Shown: positions 1 to 7,685 of the stretch, in pieces
How the letters are laid out: the number at the start of each line of letters is the position of its first letter
How positions within the stretch are numbered: position 1 is the first letter of the stretch
Assembly: GCF_041261445.1 (NCBI RefSeq)
Contig: NZ_JBGCCU010000015.1
Coordinates: 220,009-284,008, forward strand
Source of the DNA: Catenulispora sp. EB89
GTDB taxonomy: Bacteria; Actinomycetota; Actinomycetes; Streptomycetales; Catenulisporaceae
DNA length: 64,000 nt
Direction of reading: 5' to 3'
Made by a program: the position numbers and the translations under genes
The notes under the pieces: model-generated
The model's input: only the letters and a program-made list of their open reading frames with translations
What the model was told of the DNA's origin: nothing
Database searches by the model: none

Positions 1-750
1 GGCGGAGGACGCCGGGTACTCCCAGTCGATGTCGAACCCGTCGAAGATGCCGGCCGCGGTGCCCGGGCCGCCGTAGCCGCCGGACGCCGGGATGTTGCCC
101 TTGATGAACATGTCGATGCAGCTCGACACGAACTTCTGCCGCGAGGCCTGAGTGGCGGCCACGTCGGAGAAGTACTTGGAGTAGGTCCAGCCGCCGATCG
201 ACAGCATGACCTTGAGGTTCGGGTTCTTCTTCTTCAGCTCCTGCAGCTGGTGGAAGTTCCCGGCGATGGGCTGGTTGTAGACGTCCGAGGTCCCGTCGAC
301 GCTGATCGAGGAGTCGAAGGACTTCTGGTAGTCGGCGAACTGGTCCTCGGCGCCGTCACCGGCGTTCGGGTCGCTCTCGCCGGCCGGGTCCGGGTCCGTG
401 GCCTTGGTGGCCTCGAAACAGGTCAGGTTGGTCGGGTCGATGTTCTCGAAGTCGTAGATCAGGTAGTTGAGGCTGCTCGCGGCCCCGGACTGCTCCACGT
501 TCTTCAGGTAGTAGGCGTTCTGGTAGATGGACCACTGGTCGTAGTAGGCCACCTTCAGGCCGCCGGACGTCGACGCGGCACCCGTGGTGTTGTTGCTCCG
601 CATCGCGGCATGAGTGGAGGGACCGGCGCCGATGGCGGCGGACGCACCCGCGACGATGACCGCGGAGGCGAGCACCGCGGTCAGAGCCGATCTGTGTTTG
701 TTGGTTATAGAGCTTCGTTTGTTGCTTATTGAGCTTCGTGACGCTCTCAT
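1..750 (-). CDS. Secreted GH18 chitinase, N-terminal part (runs off the left edge)
   Basis: The first 250 residues are present. A basic N-terminus and hydrophobic stretch (about 20-45) look like an export signal. The GH18 fold follows: SIGGW at 184-188 and the catalytic motif DGFDIDWE at 237-244, with E244 as the expected acid/base. The family hydrolyses beta-1,4-GlcNAc bonds in chitin. The ATG is chosen because AGGAG lies about 11 bases upstream. The gene is divergent from a paralogous chitinase, and the shared 308-base region holds DasR-like palindromes, which suggests induction through amino-sugar metabolism. The C-terminus, including any binding domain, is outside the window. Confidence 0.9.
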   Translation of the reverse strand, partial: MRASRSSISNKRSSITNKHRSALTAVLASAVIVAGASAAIGAGPSTHAAMRSNNTTGAASTSGGLKVAYYDQWSIYQNAYYLKNVEQSGAASSLNYLIYDFENIDPTNLTCFEATKATDPDPAGESDPNAGDGAEDQFADYQKSFDSSISVDGTSDVYNQPIAGNFHQLQELKKKNPNLKVMLSIGGWTYSKYFSDVAATQASRQKFVSSCIDMFIKGNIPASGGYGGPGTAAGIFDGFDIDWEYPASSA

Positions 751-889
751 TCGTTACGCACGCTCCTGTGGCGGGAGGGAAACCGTTCGGGAAGAAACTG
801 CGCATGGAGCTGATCCGACAGAGCGGCGCCGCAAAAACGGATCGGGTCGTAGGGAAGAAGTACCGCCGACCTCGGGCACTGTCAAGGGT

Positions 890-914
890 GAGGTCTAGAC
901 CAAGGTCTAGACCT
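890..914. promoter_or_regulatory. Tandem pair of DasR-like operators (dre)
   Basis: Two perfect 10-base palindromes GGTCTAGACC lie at 892-901 and 904-913, 12 bases centre to centre. The published DasR element of Streptomyces has the core TGGTCTAGACCA. DasR is a GntR-family repressor of chitin and GlcNAc genes, and the sites sit between two chitinase genes. The match is seen directly; binding is inferred. Confidence 0.75.
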
Positions 915-1019
915 ACTGGCATCGACCATGGTCATCCCGGTGCAGGTCAGCGAAAGGCAAAGAAGGCCTTACGAGGGCTTGACCACAGGGTCGGCGGCGA
1001 GGAGCATGGCGCTCGCCAC

Positions 1020-1035
1020 CGCTGGTCTAGACATC
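1020..1035. promoter_or_regulatory. Third DasR-like site, next to the downstream chitinase start
   Basis: TGGTCTAGAC at 1023-1032 matches the left arm and centre of the dre core, with a degenerate right arm (ACAT in place of ACCA). It lies 26 bases before the ATG of the rightward chitinase, so a bound repressor would overlap the 5' end of the transcript. Confidence 0.6.
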
Positions 1036-1058
1036 TTCGTCTCACTTCGAGGAGCCTC

Positions 1059-2414
1059 ATGAGCCGCCCCTCCCAGCCCCACCGGACGCGCCGCACCGCT
1101 CTTGCCGCGGCCGCCGTCCTGAGTCTGGCGATCATGCCGATCGCCGCCGCCTCCCCGGCACTGGCCACCCCCGGCAGCGCCGCGAAATCCGCACAGTCCT
1201 TTGACAACAACGGGAAAGTCTCAGTCGGATACTTCACCCAGTGGGGGATCTACTCAGGGTTCTACGAGAAGAACCTGATCACCTCCGGCGCGGTGAACAA
1301 GCTCACTGAGATCGACTACGCGTTCTCCAACATCGCCCCGGACGGCACCTGCGCCAGCGCCGACTCCTGGGCGGACTGGCAGAAGCCGGTCGACGCGACG
1401 AACTCCGTGGACGGCACCGCCGACACCGGCGCGCAGAGCATCGCAGGGAACTTCAACCAGCTGCGCGAGCTGAAGAAGGCCTACCCGAAGCTGAAGATCG
1501 TGATGTCGATCGGCGGCTGGTCGGAGTCCACCAACTTCTCCGCCGCCGCGGCGACCCCGGCCTCGCGGGCGAAGTTCGCGCAGTCCTGCATCGACATGTA
1601 CATCAAGGGGAACCTGCCGGGCGCCGCTCAGGGCGCGGCGGCGGGGATCTTCGACGGCATCGCCATCGACTGGGAGTACCCGGACGAGGTCGGCAACAAC
1701 AACCCGCACGGTCCGCAGGACACACACAACTTCACGTTGCTGCTGCAGGAGTTCCGCAACCAGCTGAACGCTCAGGGATCAGCTGACGGCAAGCACTACC
1801 TGCTCACCGCCGACACCCCGTCCGGCCCGGAGAAGGTCTCGCACATCGAGGTCGGCCCGGTGTCGCGGATCGTGGACTGGATGAACGTGATGACGTTCGA
1901 CTTCAACGGGCCCTGGGAGACCACCGGCCCGACGGAGTCCCAGTCGAACCTGTTCCCGTCCCCGTTCGACCCGGCCCCGCGGCCGACCCCGGGCGACCCG
2001 TACCCGAACAACGGCGAGATCTCGACGGTGGAGGTCGTGGCCAACTACCTCAAGCAGGGCGCGAGCCCGAACAAGATCGCCATCTCGATCCCCTTCTACG
2101 CGCACGGCTGGACCGGCGTCGCGCCGGGGCCGCACGGCGACGGCGAGTTCCAGCCGGCCACCGGGGTGGCGGCGGACATCCAGTACAACCAGGTCGCGGC
2201 GCAGCCCGGAACCGTGTACCACGACCCGTTCTCCGGCGCCGCGTACAAGTACGACCCGGCGAGCAAGACCTTCTGGACGTTCGACGACCCGCAGAGCATC
2301 CAGGAGAAGGTCTGGTTCATCAAGGCCCTGGGACTGCGCGGCGACATGACGTGGTCGCTGGACGGCGACACGGCCGACGGACAGCTGGTGAACGCGTTCG
2401 GGCTCGCGAAGTAG
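1059..2414 (+). CDS. Secreted GH18 chitinase with altered catalytic motif
   Basis: A 451-residue protein with a twin-Arg-like basic start and an Ala-rich signal peptide ending near residue 36. The GH18 barrel has SIGGW at 150-154 and the catalytic strand FDGIAIDWEYP at 198-208. The usual DxxDxDxE motif reads D199-x-x-A202-x-D204-x-E206: the catalytic Glu is kept, but the second Asp is Ala. In GH18 enzymes this Asp supports substrate-assisted catalysis, so activity may be lowered or changed. The protein ends at the barrel with no separate chitin-binding module. Start chosen at the ATG with GAGGAG just upstream; an open frame extends further 5' but lacks a better start. Confidence 0.9.
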   Translation: MSRPSQPHRTRRTALAAAAVLSLAIMPIAAASPALATPGSAAKSAQSFDNNGKVSVGYFTQWGIYSGFYEKNLITSGAVNKLTEIDYAFSNIAPDGTCASADSWADWQKPVDATNSVDGTADTGAQSIAGNFNQLRELKKAYPKLKIVMSIGGWSESTNFSAAAATPASRAKFAQSCIDMYIKGNLPGAAQGAAAGIFDGIAIDWEYPDEVGNNNPHGPQDTHNFTLLLQEFRNQLNAQGSADGKHYLLTADTPSGPEKVSHIEVGPVSRIVDWMNVMTFDFNGPWETTGPTESQSNLFPSPFDPAPRPTPGDPYPNNGEISTVEVVANYLKQGASPNKIAISIPFYAHGWTGVAPGPHGDGEFQPATGVAADIQYNQVAAQPGTVYHDPFSGAAYKYDPASKTFWTFDDPQSIQEKVWFIKALGLRGDMTWSLDGDTADGQLVNAFGLAK

Positions 2415-2507
2415 CGCGCTCGCGGCACGCCGGGTAACGCACTCACGGTGCGCCGAGTGACACACGTCACAGAGTCGTTCGGCGCACTCCGAGGGAACGA
2501 ATAGACC

Positions 2508-2566
2508 GGGTGGCTCCTCTTCAGCTCGACAGCATCCACCGCAGTCGAACCGGCAGGAGCCACCCG
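2508..2566 (+). promoter_or_regulatory. Hairpin that sequesters the ribosome binding site of the next gene
   Basis: GGGTGGCTCCT (2508-2518) is perfectly complementary to AGGAGCCACCC (2555-2565), which contains the Shine-Dalgarno sequence and abuts the GTG start. C2507 can also pair with G2566 of the start codon. The 36-base loop contains a second TCGAC/GTCGA pairing. If transcribed whole, the RNA would hide the ribosome binding site. Confidence 0.55.
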
Positions 2567-3450
2567 TGTCCGTTTTCCCGTTGCCCACGATCGACGAAGC
2601 CACTCACCGAGTCGGCCACCGATATGTGACCGCGCGCGGCGTCCGATTCCACGTCGCCGAATCAGGGCCCGCAGACGGCGCACCTTTGGTGCTGCTGCAC
2701 GGCTTCCCGCAGCACTGGTACGTGTGGCGGCAGGTGCTGCCGCAGCTCGCCGCCACGCACCGGGTCCTGGCCCTGGACCTGCGCGGATCGGGCTGGACGG
2801 AGGCGCCGAAGCACGGCTACGGCACGCCGAACCTGGCCGAGGACGTGATCGCGGTGCTCGACGAGCTCGGGATCGGCCAGGCGGCGATCGTCGGGCACGA
2901 CTGGGGCGGCTGGGTCGGATTCGTGGCGGCGCTGCGGCATCCGGAGCGAGTCAGCGCCCTGGTATCGGTGAACATGACGCACCTGTGGCCGCCGGCCCGG
3001 CCCGTGCTGCCGAACCTGTGGCGGATGTGGCACACGGCGTTCATCGAGCACCCGCCGATCGGGCGGCTGATGCTGCGCCGGACCGGCTTCGCGGGGTTCC
3101 TGCTGCGGCACTGGAGCGGGGACGAGACGCTGTGGGAGCGCGAGGACATCCGGGTGTACACGGATCTGCTGCGCGATCCGGCGCGGGCGCGGGCCGTGGA
3201 GCAGGTGAACGCGGCTTATGTGTGGCAGGAGATCTTCGGGCACCCGCTCGGGCGGTACCGGAAGGCGCGGCTGACGGTGCCGACGCTGATCATCGGCGGG
3301 GAGCGCGACGTGGTGATCCCGCCGGCGGTGCTGGCAGGCGGGGAGCGGCATGCGGACGAGCTGCGGGTCGTGGTGCTGCCCGGCGGGCACTTGCTGCCGG
3401 AGGAGCAGCCTTCGGCGGTGGCGGCGGAGGTGCTTAGGTTCCTGGGGTGA
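2566..3450 (+). CDS. Alpha/beta hydrolase, epoxide-hydrolase-like
   Basis: A 294-residue cytoplasmic protein without a signal peptide. HGFPQ at 45-49 forms the oxyanion region. The nucleophile elbow is GHDWGG, with Asp112 in place of Ser, as in epoxide hydrolases and haloalkane dehalogenases. D248 and H275 complete a likely triad. The HGFPQ plus HDWGG combination is typical of soluble epoxide hydrolases, which open epoxides to diols; the substrate is not evident. The GTG start follows GGCAGGAG closely, but this site can fold into a hairpin. It is transcribed away from the chitinase and is probably monocistronic. Confidence 0.85.
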   Translation: MSVFPLPTIDEATHRVGHRYVTARGVRFHVAESGPADGAPLVLLHGFPQHWYVWRQVLPQLAATHRVLALDLRGSGWTEAPKHGYGTPNLAEDVIAVLDELGIGQAAIVGHDWGGWVGFVAALRHPERVSALVSVNMTHLWPPARPVLPNLWRMWHTAFIEHPPIGRLMLRRTGFAGFLLRHWSGDETLWEREDIRVYTDLLRDPARARAVEQVNAAYVWQEIFGHPLGRYRKARLTVPTLIIGGERDVVIPPAVLAGGERHADELRVVVLPGGHLLPEEQPSAVAAEVLRFLG

Positions 3451-3557
3451 TCCTCACGTCTCGGTCGTAAGGCCTCCCTCGAGCGGATGAGGGGTCGGCG
3501 CCGATTTCCGTCGCTCGGGTGATACGCCGACTGATCAGCGGCTTCTATCGTAAGACC

Positions 3558-5087
3558 ATGATCCATGGTAAAGCTTTGCGACCGGCCTTCGTGGGCGTGG
3601 CGTGTCTGGCCCTGATCGCTGTGATCGGGTCCACCGCCTCGGCCGCACCCAGGACCCGGGCCGATCCGGTCAACCCATATGGTGCGCTCGGTGCGCAGCA
3701 TCTGGACTGGCGGGTGTGCGACTGGTACCAGAACCCGCCGCCCGGCGGCACCGACTGGCATCAGTACCCGGTCACCTACTGCGCCGACGTCACCGTCCCG
3801 ATGGACTGGTACGACCCGTCGAAGGGCACGATCAGCGTCCGCGTCACGAAGGTCGCGAGCACCGGCGGCGCGGCGCGGCGCGGCATCCTGATGGTCGACC
3901 CGGGAGGTCCCGGCAGCGACGGCTCGACCCTGGCGACCAAGACCGCCGAGTCCGAGCCGTCCCTGCTGAGCGCGTACGACATCATCGGCTTCGCGCCGCG
4001 CGGCGTGGCGCCGTCCACCGCGCTGAACTGCGACATCGACTGGTCCCGCTACACGCCGATCGCCGACGAGCGCGACCGCTCCGCCGCGAACACCGCGCAG
4101 CAGCTGGCGAACGCGCGCCTGGTCGGGCAGAGCTGCGGCGCGGCGCCGCTGGCCCCGTACATCACCACCGACCAGACGATCCGAGACATGGACCTGATCC
4201 GCGCACTGTTGGGCGAGCCGAAGGTCAACTACCTGGGGTTCTCCTACGGCACATGGCTCGGGGCCTGGTACGCCGCGACGTTCCGCGCCCGCGCCGACCG
4301 CTTCGTCCTGGACTCGAACATGGACTGGCGCACGACGATCAAGGACGACTACGTCGACTCCTGGGCCCGCGGCTTCGACCGCCGCTTCGAGGCGCAGTTC
4401 CTGCCGTGGCTCGCACGCCACGACGACATCTACGGCTTCGGCACGACCGCCGACCAGGCGCAGGCGTCGTTCGACGCACTGCGCGCGGCGGTGGCGGCCC
4501 AGGGCCGTGGCAGCTCACTGGACGTGCTGCAGGCGCAGGCACTGTACAACTCGGACGGCTGGCCGCAGTGGGCCGGGCTTCTCAAGACCCTGCGAGCCGA
4601 CCCGACGCAGGCCACAAAGCTGCTGCCGGCAGTACGGGTGCCGACCGGCAAGGCGAACAGCGGCGCGTACTGGGCCGTGACGTGCGCGGACACACCGTGG
4701 TCGCACGATCCCGGCTACTGGGTCGCCGAGGGGAACCGGCTCGGCGCCGCGTATCCACTGGCCGGCGCGGAGTCGACGGAGGAGCCGTGCGCCTACTACC
4801 CGTACACCTCGCAGCATCCGGTACTCCCGGGCGCGGACAACCTGCCGCGAATGCTGATGGTGCAGGACGAGCTCGACCCGGCGACGCCGGTCGAGGGCGC
4901 GCTCGAGGACGCGCAGGAGTCAAATCAGGCCATGGTGTTCGTGCAGGACGGCGGCAACCACATCGCGTATGACACGGGCAACGCCTGCGTGGACGCGCAT
5001 GTGAACGACTACCTGGTCAACGGCGGCACTCCGACATCAGCAGTCTGTGAAGCTATGCCGCTGCCACTGGACAACAGGGTCTACTGA
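3558..5087 (+). CDS. Secreted tripeptidyl-aminopeptidase-like serine hydrolase
   Basis: About 509 residues. The N-terminus has a short basic segment and a hydrophobic core ending ASA, a signal peptide. VDPGGPGSDG forms the oxyanion region. GFSYGTWLGAWY is the nucleophile elbow (Ser near 229), followed by an acid in ELDPATP and a His in GGNHIAY near the end. This is the Streptomyces Tap/SlpD/SlpE arrangement, whose members release N-terminal tripeptides outside the cell. The usual D-x-R-G after the second strand reads APRG. Start: ATG at 3558 is preceded by TATCGT plus six bases, a leaderless promoter pattern. An in-frame GTG at 3519 is the alternative. The gene overlaps its convergent neighbour by 7 bases. 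Confidence 0.82.
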   Translation: MIHGKALRPAFVGVACLALIAVIGSTASAAPRTRADPVNPYGALGAQHLDWRVCDWYQNPPPGGTDWHQYPVTYCADVTVPMDWYDPSKGTISVRVTKVASTGGAARRGILMVDPGGPGSDGSTLATKTAESEPSLLSAYDIIGFAPRGVAPSTALNCDIDWSRYTPIADERDRSAANTAQQLANARLVGQSCGAAPLAPYITTDQTIRDMDLIRALLGEPKVNYLGFSYGTWLGAWYAATFRARADRFVLDSNMDWRTTIKDDYVDSWARGFDRRFEAQFLPWLARHDDIYGFGTTADQAQASFDALRAAVAAQGRGSSLDVLQAQALYNSDGWPQWAGLLKTLRADPTQATKLLPAVRVPTGKANSGAYWAVTCADTPWSHDPGYWVAEGNRLGAAYPLAGAESTEEPCAYYPYTSQHPVLPGADNLPRMLMVQDELDPATPVEGALEDAQESNQAMVFVQDGGNHIAYDTGNACVDAHVNDYLVNGGTPTSAVCEAMPLPLDNRVY

Positions 5088-5881
5088 CGGCCAGGACCCT
5101 CGACGCGCCTGCGCACCTTGCCGAGGGTGCGCAGCACGGCGCGTTCGCCGACCAGGAGCGGCGCGACCTTGCGGATCCCGACGGTCCGAACAGCACCGCA
5201 GCCGGCCACAAGAGTGCCCTCGCCATCCGCGACCGCCGCGAACCCACCGACCACGAACCGGTCTTGCATCACGCACCACCCCTCCCGCAACTCCACAACA
5301 AAGCGCCCCCGGTTGCCGACCAGCCCGGTGGCAACCGCCGAGCCATCGGCACGCAGTTCGAAGCGCCGGATGAACCCGATCAGCTCAGGAATGCTGCGCT
5401 CCATGTCAGCGAGGTAGCCCCAGACGCACTCGAAGGGGGCGTCAACGCGCAGCTCGGCATAAGCGCCGGAGGGGAGCGCCGAGGCCAGGACCCGCATGCG
5501 ACGGACGGGGTCGAGGTCCGCGACCGGCCAGCCACCCGCGCCACCGATGCCGCTCACGCCACCGCCGCCGACCTGACCGCCACCACCCGCGCCGCCGCCG
5601 CTCATGCCACTGCTACCGACCTGACCGCCGCCACGCACGCCGCCGCCGCCCGACCCACCCGGCCCACCACCGACGCCCGGGCCGCCAGCGCCAGCCGGCC
5701 CACCACCGCCGCTCGCGCCGCCGACGCCAGCCGGAGTGCCGTCGCCCGGACCACCGATGCGAGCCGGACCACTGCCGCCTGCGCCACCCATGCCGCCCGG
5801 GCCGCCGCCATCCGCGCCGCCGCCCATGCCGCCAGCACCCGCGCCGCCGCCGGCCTCAGAGTCGCGAATCTCGCCCCTCAT
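5081..5881 (-). CDS. Gly-rich protein with C-terminal SRPBCC-like domain
   Basis: About 266 residues. Roughly the first 130 are low-complexity Gly/Ala/Ser/Pro. The C-terminal 140 begin with a stretch about lowering or matching a ligand surface (AYAELRVDAPFECVW) and fit the START/SRPBCC fold used for polyketide cyclases and ligand-binding proteins; the fold call is by sequence feel only. The ATG overlaps the sigma-factor stop as ATGA, so translation is probably coupled. A position directly after an ECF sigma gene is where an anti-sigma factor often sits, but no zinc-binding or membrane segment is seen. The repetitive N-terminus could be over-called. Confidence 0.6.
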   Translation of the reverse strand: MRGEIRDSEAGGGAGAGGMGGGADGGGPGGMGGAGGSGPARIGGPGDGTPAGVGGASGGGGPAGAGGPGVGGGPGGSGGGGVRGGGQVGSSGMSGGGAGGGGQVGGGGVSGIGGAGGWPVADLDPVRRMRVLASALPSGAYAELRVDAPFECVWGYLADMERSIPELIGFIRRFELRADGSAVATGLVGNRGRFVVELREGWCVMQDRFVVGGFAAVADGEGTLVAGCGAVRTVGIRKVAPLLVGERAVLRTLGKVRRRVEGPGRQ

Positions 5882-6399
5882 GCCGTCCACTGCTTCCGAA
5901 ACGCCGCCTTGGCCCGGCTCAACCGCGACTTCGCCGTCCCCGCCGACACGTCGAGCACCTCCGCCGCCGCTTGCTCGTCCAAACCTTCCACCTCGCGCAA
6001 CATCAGGATCGCACGGTGCTCCGGCGAGAGCCGGTCCAGTACGTCGCGGATGTCCACCGCCAGTTCGGGGCTGCCTGGTGCGGGGAGCTCGGTGAGCTCC
6101 GCCGGCTGCTGGCGGGCGGCGCGTTGCGCGACGCGAATCGCCTCGCGGACCGCGATGCGCCGTACCCAGCCGTAGAGTGCCGCCGGCTCGCGGAGTGACC
6201 GCAGGTTCTGGAAGACCGCGATCAGCGCCTCCTGTGCGGCGTCCGGTCCGTCGGCGAGGGCGATCGGGGCGCAGAGGCGGCCGACGTAGGGGGTCAGGTC
6301 GTCCAGGAGGTGGCTCATCGCCAGTGCGTCGCCGCGTTGGGCGGCGTGGACCCAGCGGACCGCGTCCTGCGCGCCACCGGCCGGCTCACCTGCGCTCAC
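5878..6399 (-). CDS. ECF-type RNA polymerase sigma factor
   Basis: About 173 residues. Region 2 includes DGPDAAQEALIAVFQNL (the 2.1-2.2 helix with the core-binding DAAQEA) and a WVRRIAVREA segment. Region 4 has LSPEHRAILMLREVEGL followed by the HTH residues VSAGTAKSRLSRAK. There is no SnoaL-like extension. The GTG at 6399 is preceded by TACGAT and six bases, fitting a leaderless start; an ATG at 6468 would add 23 residues unlike sigma region 1. It is followed by an ATGA overlap into a Gly-rich SRPBCC protein and is divergent from the RIO kinase gene. No linked anti-sigma gene is recognisable. Confidence 0.85.
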   Translation of the reverse strand: MSAGEPAGGAQDAVRWVHAAQRGDALAMSHLLDDLTPYVGRLCAPIALADGPDAAQEALIAVFQNLRSLREPAALYGWVRRIAVREAIRVAQRAARQQPAELTELPAPGSPELAVDIRDVLDRLSPEHRAILMLREVEGLDEQAAAEVLDVSAGTAKSRLSRAKAAFRKQWTA

Positions 6400-6519
6400 G
6401 CTTCGATCGTACCGGCGCACGAATAATCGGTTGCGCCCTGTCGGCGGGCGTGCGAGGGTCGTGCGCATCGCCGATCGCAGCGGTCGTCGAGCACGTTCTC
6501 CTGGAAGGAGGTGGGGACA

Positions 6520-6618
6520 GTGACGTTTGCCGTCATTGCCGCACGCGCGGAATCCCGAATCATTTCCCTCCTTTTCACATGGAGAACACCACAGTGCCCA
6601 AGCACTCGCAGTACCTGA
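6520..6618 (+). CDS. Possible 32-residue leader ORF overlapping the RIO kinase start
   Basis: A GTG at 6520 follows the strongest Shine-Dalgarno sequence nearby (GGAAGGAGG at 6503-6511). It opens a frame ending in TGA at 6618, inside the RIO gene in another frame. The RIO gene's own ATG has a pyrimidine-rich, SD-less leader. Ribosomes loaded here could reach the kinase start by reinitiation. The peptide resembles nothing known to me. Confidence 0.35.
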   Translation: MTFAVIAARAESRIISLLFTWRTPQCPSTRST

Positions 6619-7583
6619 ACGACGGCTTCGACAGCTCCGACGACCAGGACGACTACGCCGAGTTCGGTGACACCTCCGCGCGTCCGCAGCGCATGCGCCG
6701 CCGTGTCGACGACTCCGTCGCCAACCCGAACCGCAAAGGCCGCCTCACCCTCGAGGAGCGGGCACGCCTCGCCATCGAGCGCGAGAACCAGGACATGGCG
6801 CCGCCCGAGGGCGACCGCTGGTCCAACTGGGTCGATGCCGGCCACGGCCCCGAGCCCCGGCCCGAATGGGTCATCACCGAGCAGGGTGCCTGCGACCACG
6901 AGCTCGGCGTTCTGAAGACCGGCAAGGAAGCGGACGTCTTCCTGCTGCGTCGCGTCTTTCCCGACACCGGCGCCGAGGTCACCATGGCCGCCAAGCGCTA
7001 CCGCTCCAACGAACACCGCAACTTCCAGCGCGACGCCGGCTACCTCGAAGGCCGCCGCCTGCGCCGGACCCGCGACATGCGCGCCATCGAGGGCCGTACC
7101 TCCTTCGGCATGAACCTGATCGCTCAGCAGTGGGCGATCGCGGAGTTCGGCGCGCTGTCCGAGCTCTGGCAGGCCGGCGTGCCGGTGCCGTATCCGGTGC
7201 AGCTGTACGGCACCGAGCTGCTGATGGAGTTCATCGGCGAGGCCGACGGCACGGCCGCGCCCCGGCTGGCGCAGATGCGCCCGGATCCCGACGAGCTGCT
7301 GGACCTGTGGGAGCAGCTGGTCTCCGCACTGCTGGCGCTGGCCGAGCGCGGGCAGACGCACGGCGACCTGTCGCCGTACAACCTCCTGGTGCACCACGGC
7401 CGGCTGGTCCTCATCGACCTGCCGCAGGTGGTGGACGTGGTGGTGAACCCGAAGGGGCGCGAGTACATGACCCGGGACGTGCACAACGTCGCCAAGTGGT
7501 TCCTGGCGCGCGGCCTGCCCGAGCGCTTCGCCGATCCCGAGGCGCTGCTGGAGATGCTCGCCAGCGAAGCGCGTCTGATCTGA
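6579..7583 (+). CDS. RIO-family atypical serine protein kinase
   Basis: About 334 residues with an acidic, disordered N-terminus (Asp/Ser-rich to about residue 40). The kinase core has GVLKTGKEADVF (flexible nucleotide loop), AAKRYR (ATP-anchoring Lys), HGDLSPYNLL (catalytic Asp and metal-binding Asn) and LIDLPQ (metal Asp, the RIO version of DFG). RIO proteins are ATPases/kinases linked to small-subunit maturation in archaea and eukaryotes; the bacterial role is unclear. The ATG at 6579 is the first in frame after the upstream leader ORF; a GTG at 6594 is also possible. A hairpin terminator follows. Confidence 0.88.
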   Translation: MENTTVPKHSQYLNDGFDSSDDQDDYAEFGDTSARPQRMRRRVDDSVANPNRKGRLTLEERARLAIERENQDMAPPEGDRWSNWVDAGHGPEPRPEWVITEQGACDHELGVLKTGKEADVFLLRRVFPDTGAEVTMAAKRYRSNEHRNFQRDAGYLEGRRLRRTRDMRAIEGRTSFGMNLIAQQWAIAEFGALSELWQAGVPVPYPVQLYGTELLMEFIGEADGTAAPRLAQMRPDPDELLDLWEQLVSALLALAERGQTHGDLSPYNLLVHHGRLVLIDLPQVVDVVVNPKGREYMTRDVHNVAKWFLARGLPERFADPEALLEMLASEARLI

Positions 7584-7608
7584 AAACCCTTACAGAACAA
7601 GGCCGCCG

Positions 7609-7637
7609 GCCGAGGTCCGCAGCACGCGGGCCTCGGC
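7609..7637 (+). terminator. Hairpin terminator after the RIO kinase gene
   Basis: GCCGAGGTCCGC (7609-7620) pairs with GCGGGCCTCGGC (7626-7637) across a 5-base loop, with one G-U pair. There is no T-tract, which is common in high-GC actinomycetes. It lies 25 bases after the stop codon. Confidence 0.55.
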
Positions 7638-7685
7638 TACAGTCGCTTCCCACGACATCGCCACGGCACGACGGGGAGGACCGCG

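Noticed and set aside
2566..3450. Haloalkane dehalogenase instead of epoxide hydrolase
   Set aside because: HGFPQ and HDWGG favour epoxide hydrolase; the halide-binding Trp/Asn pair could not be confirmed.
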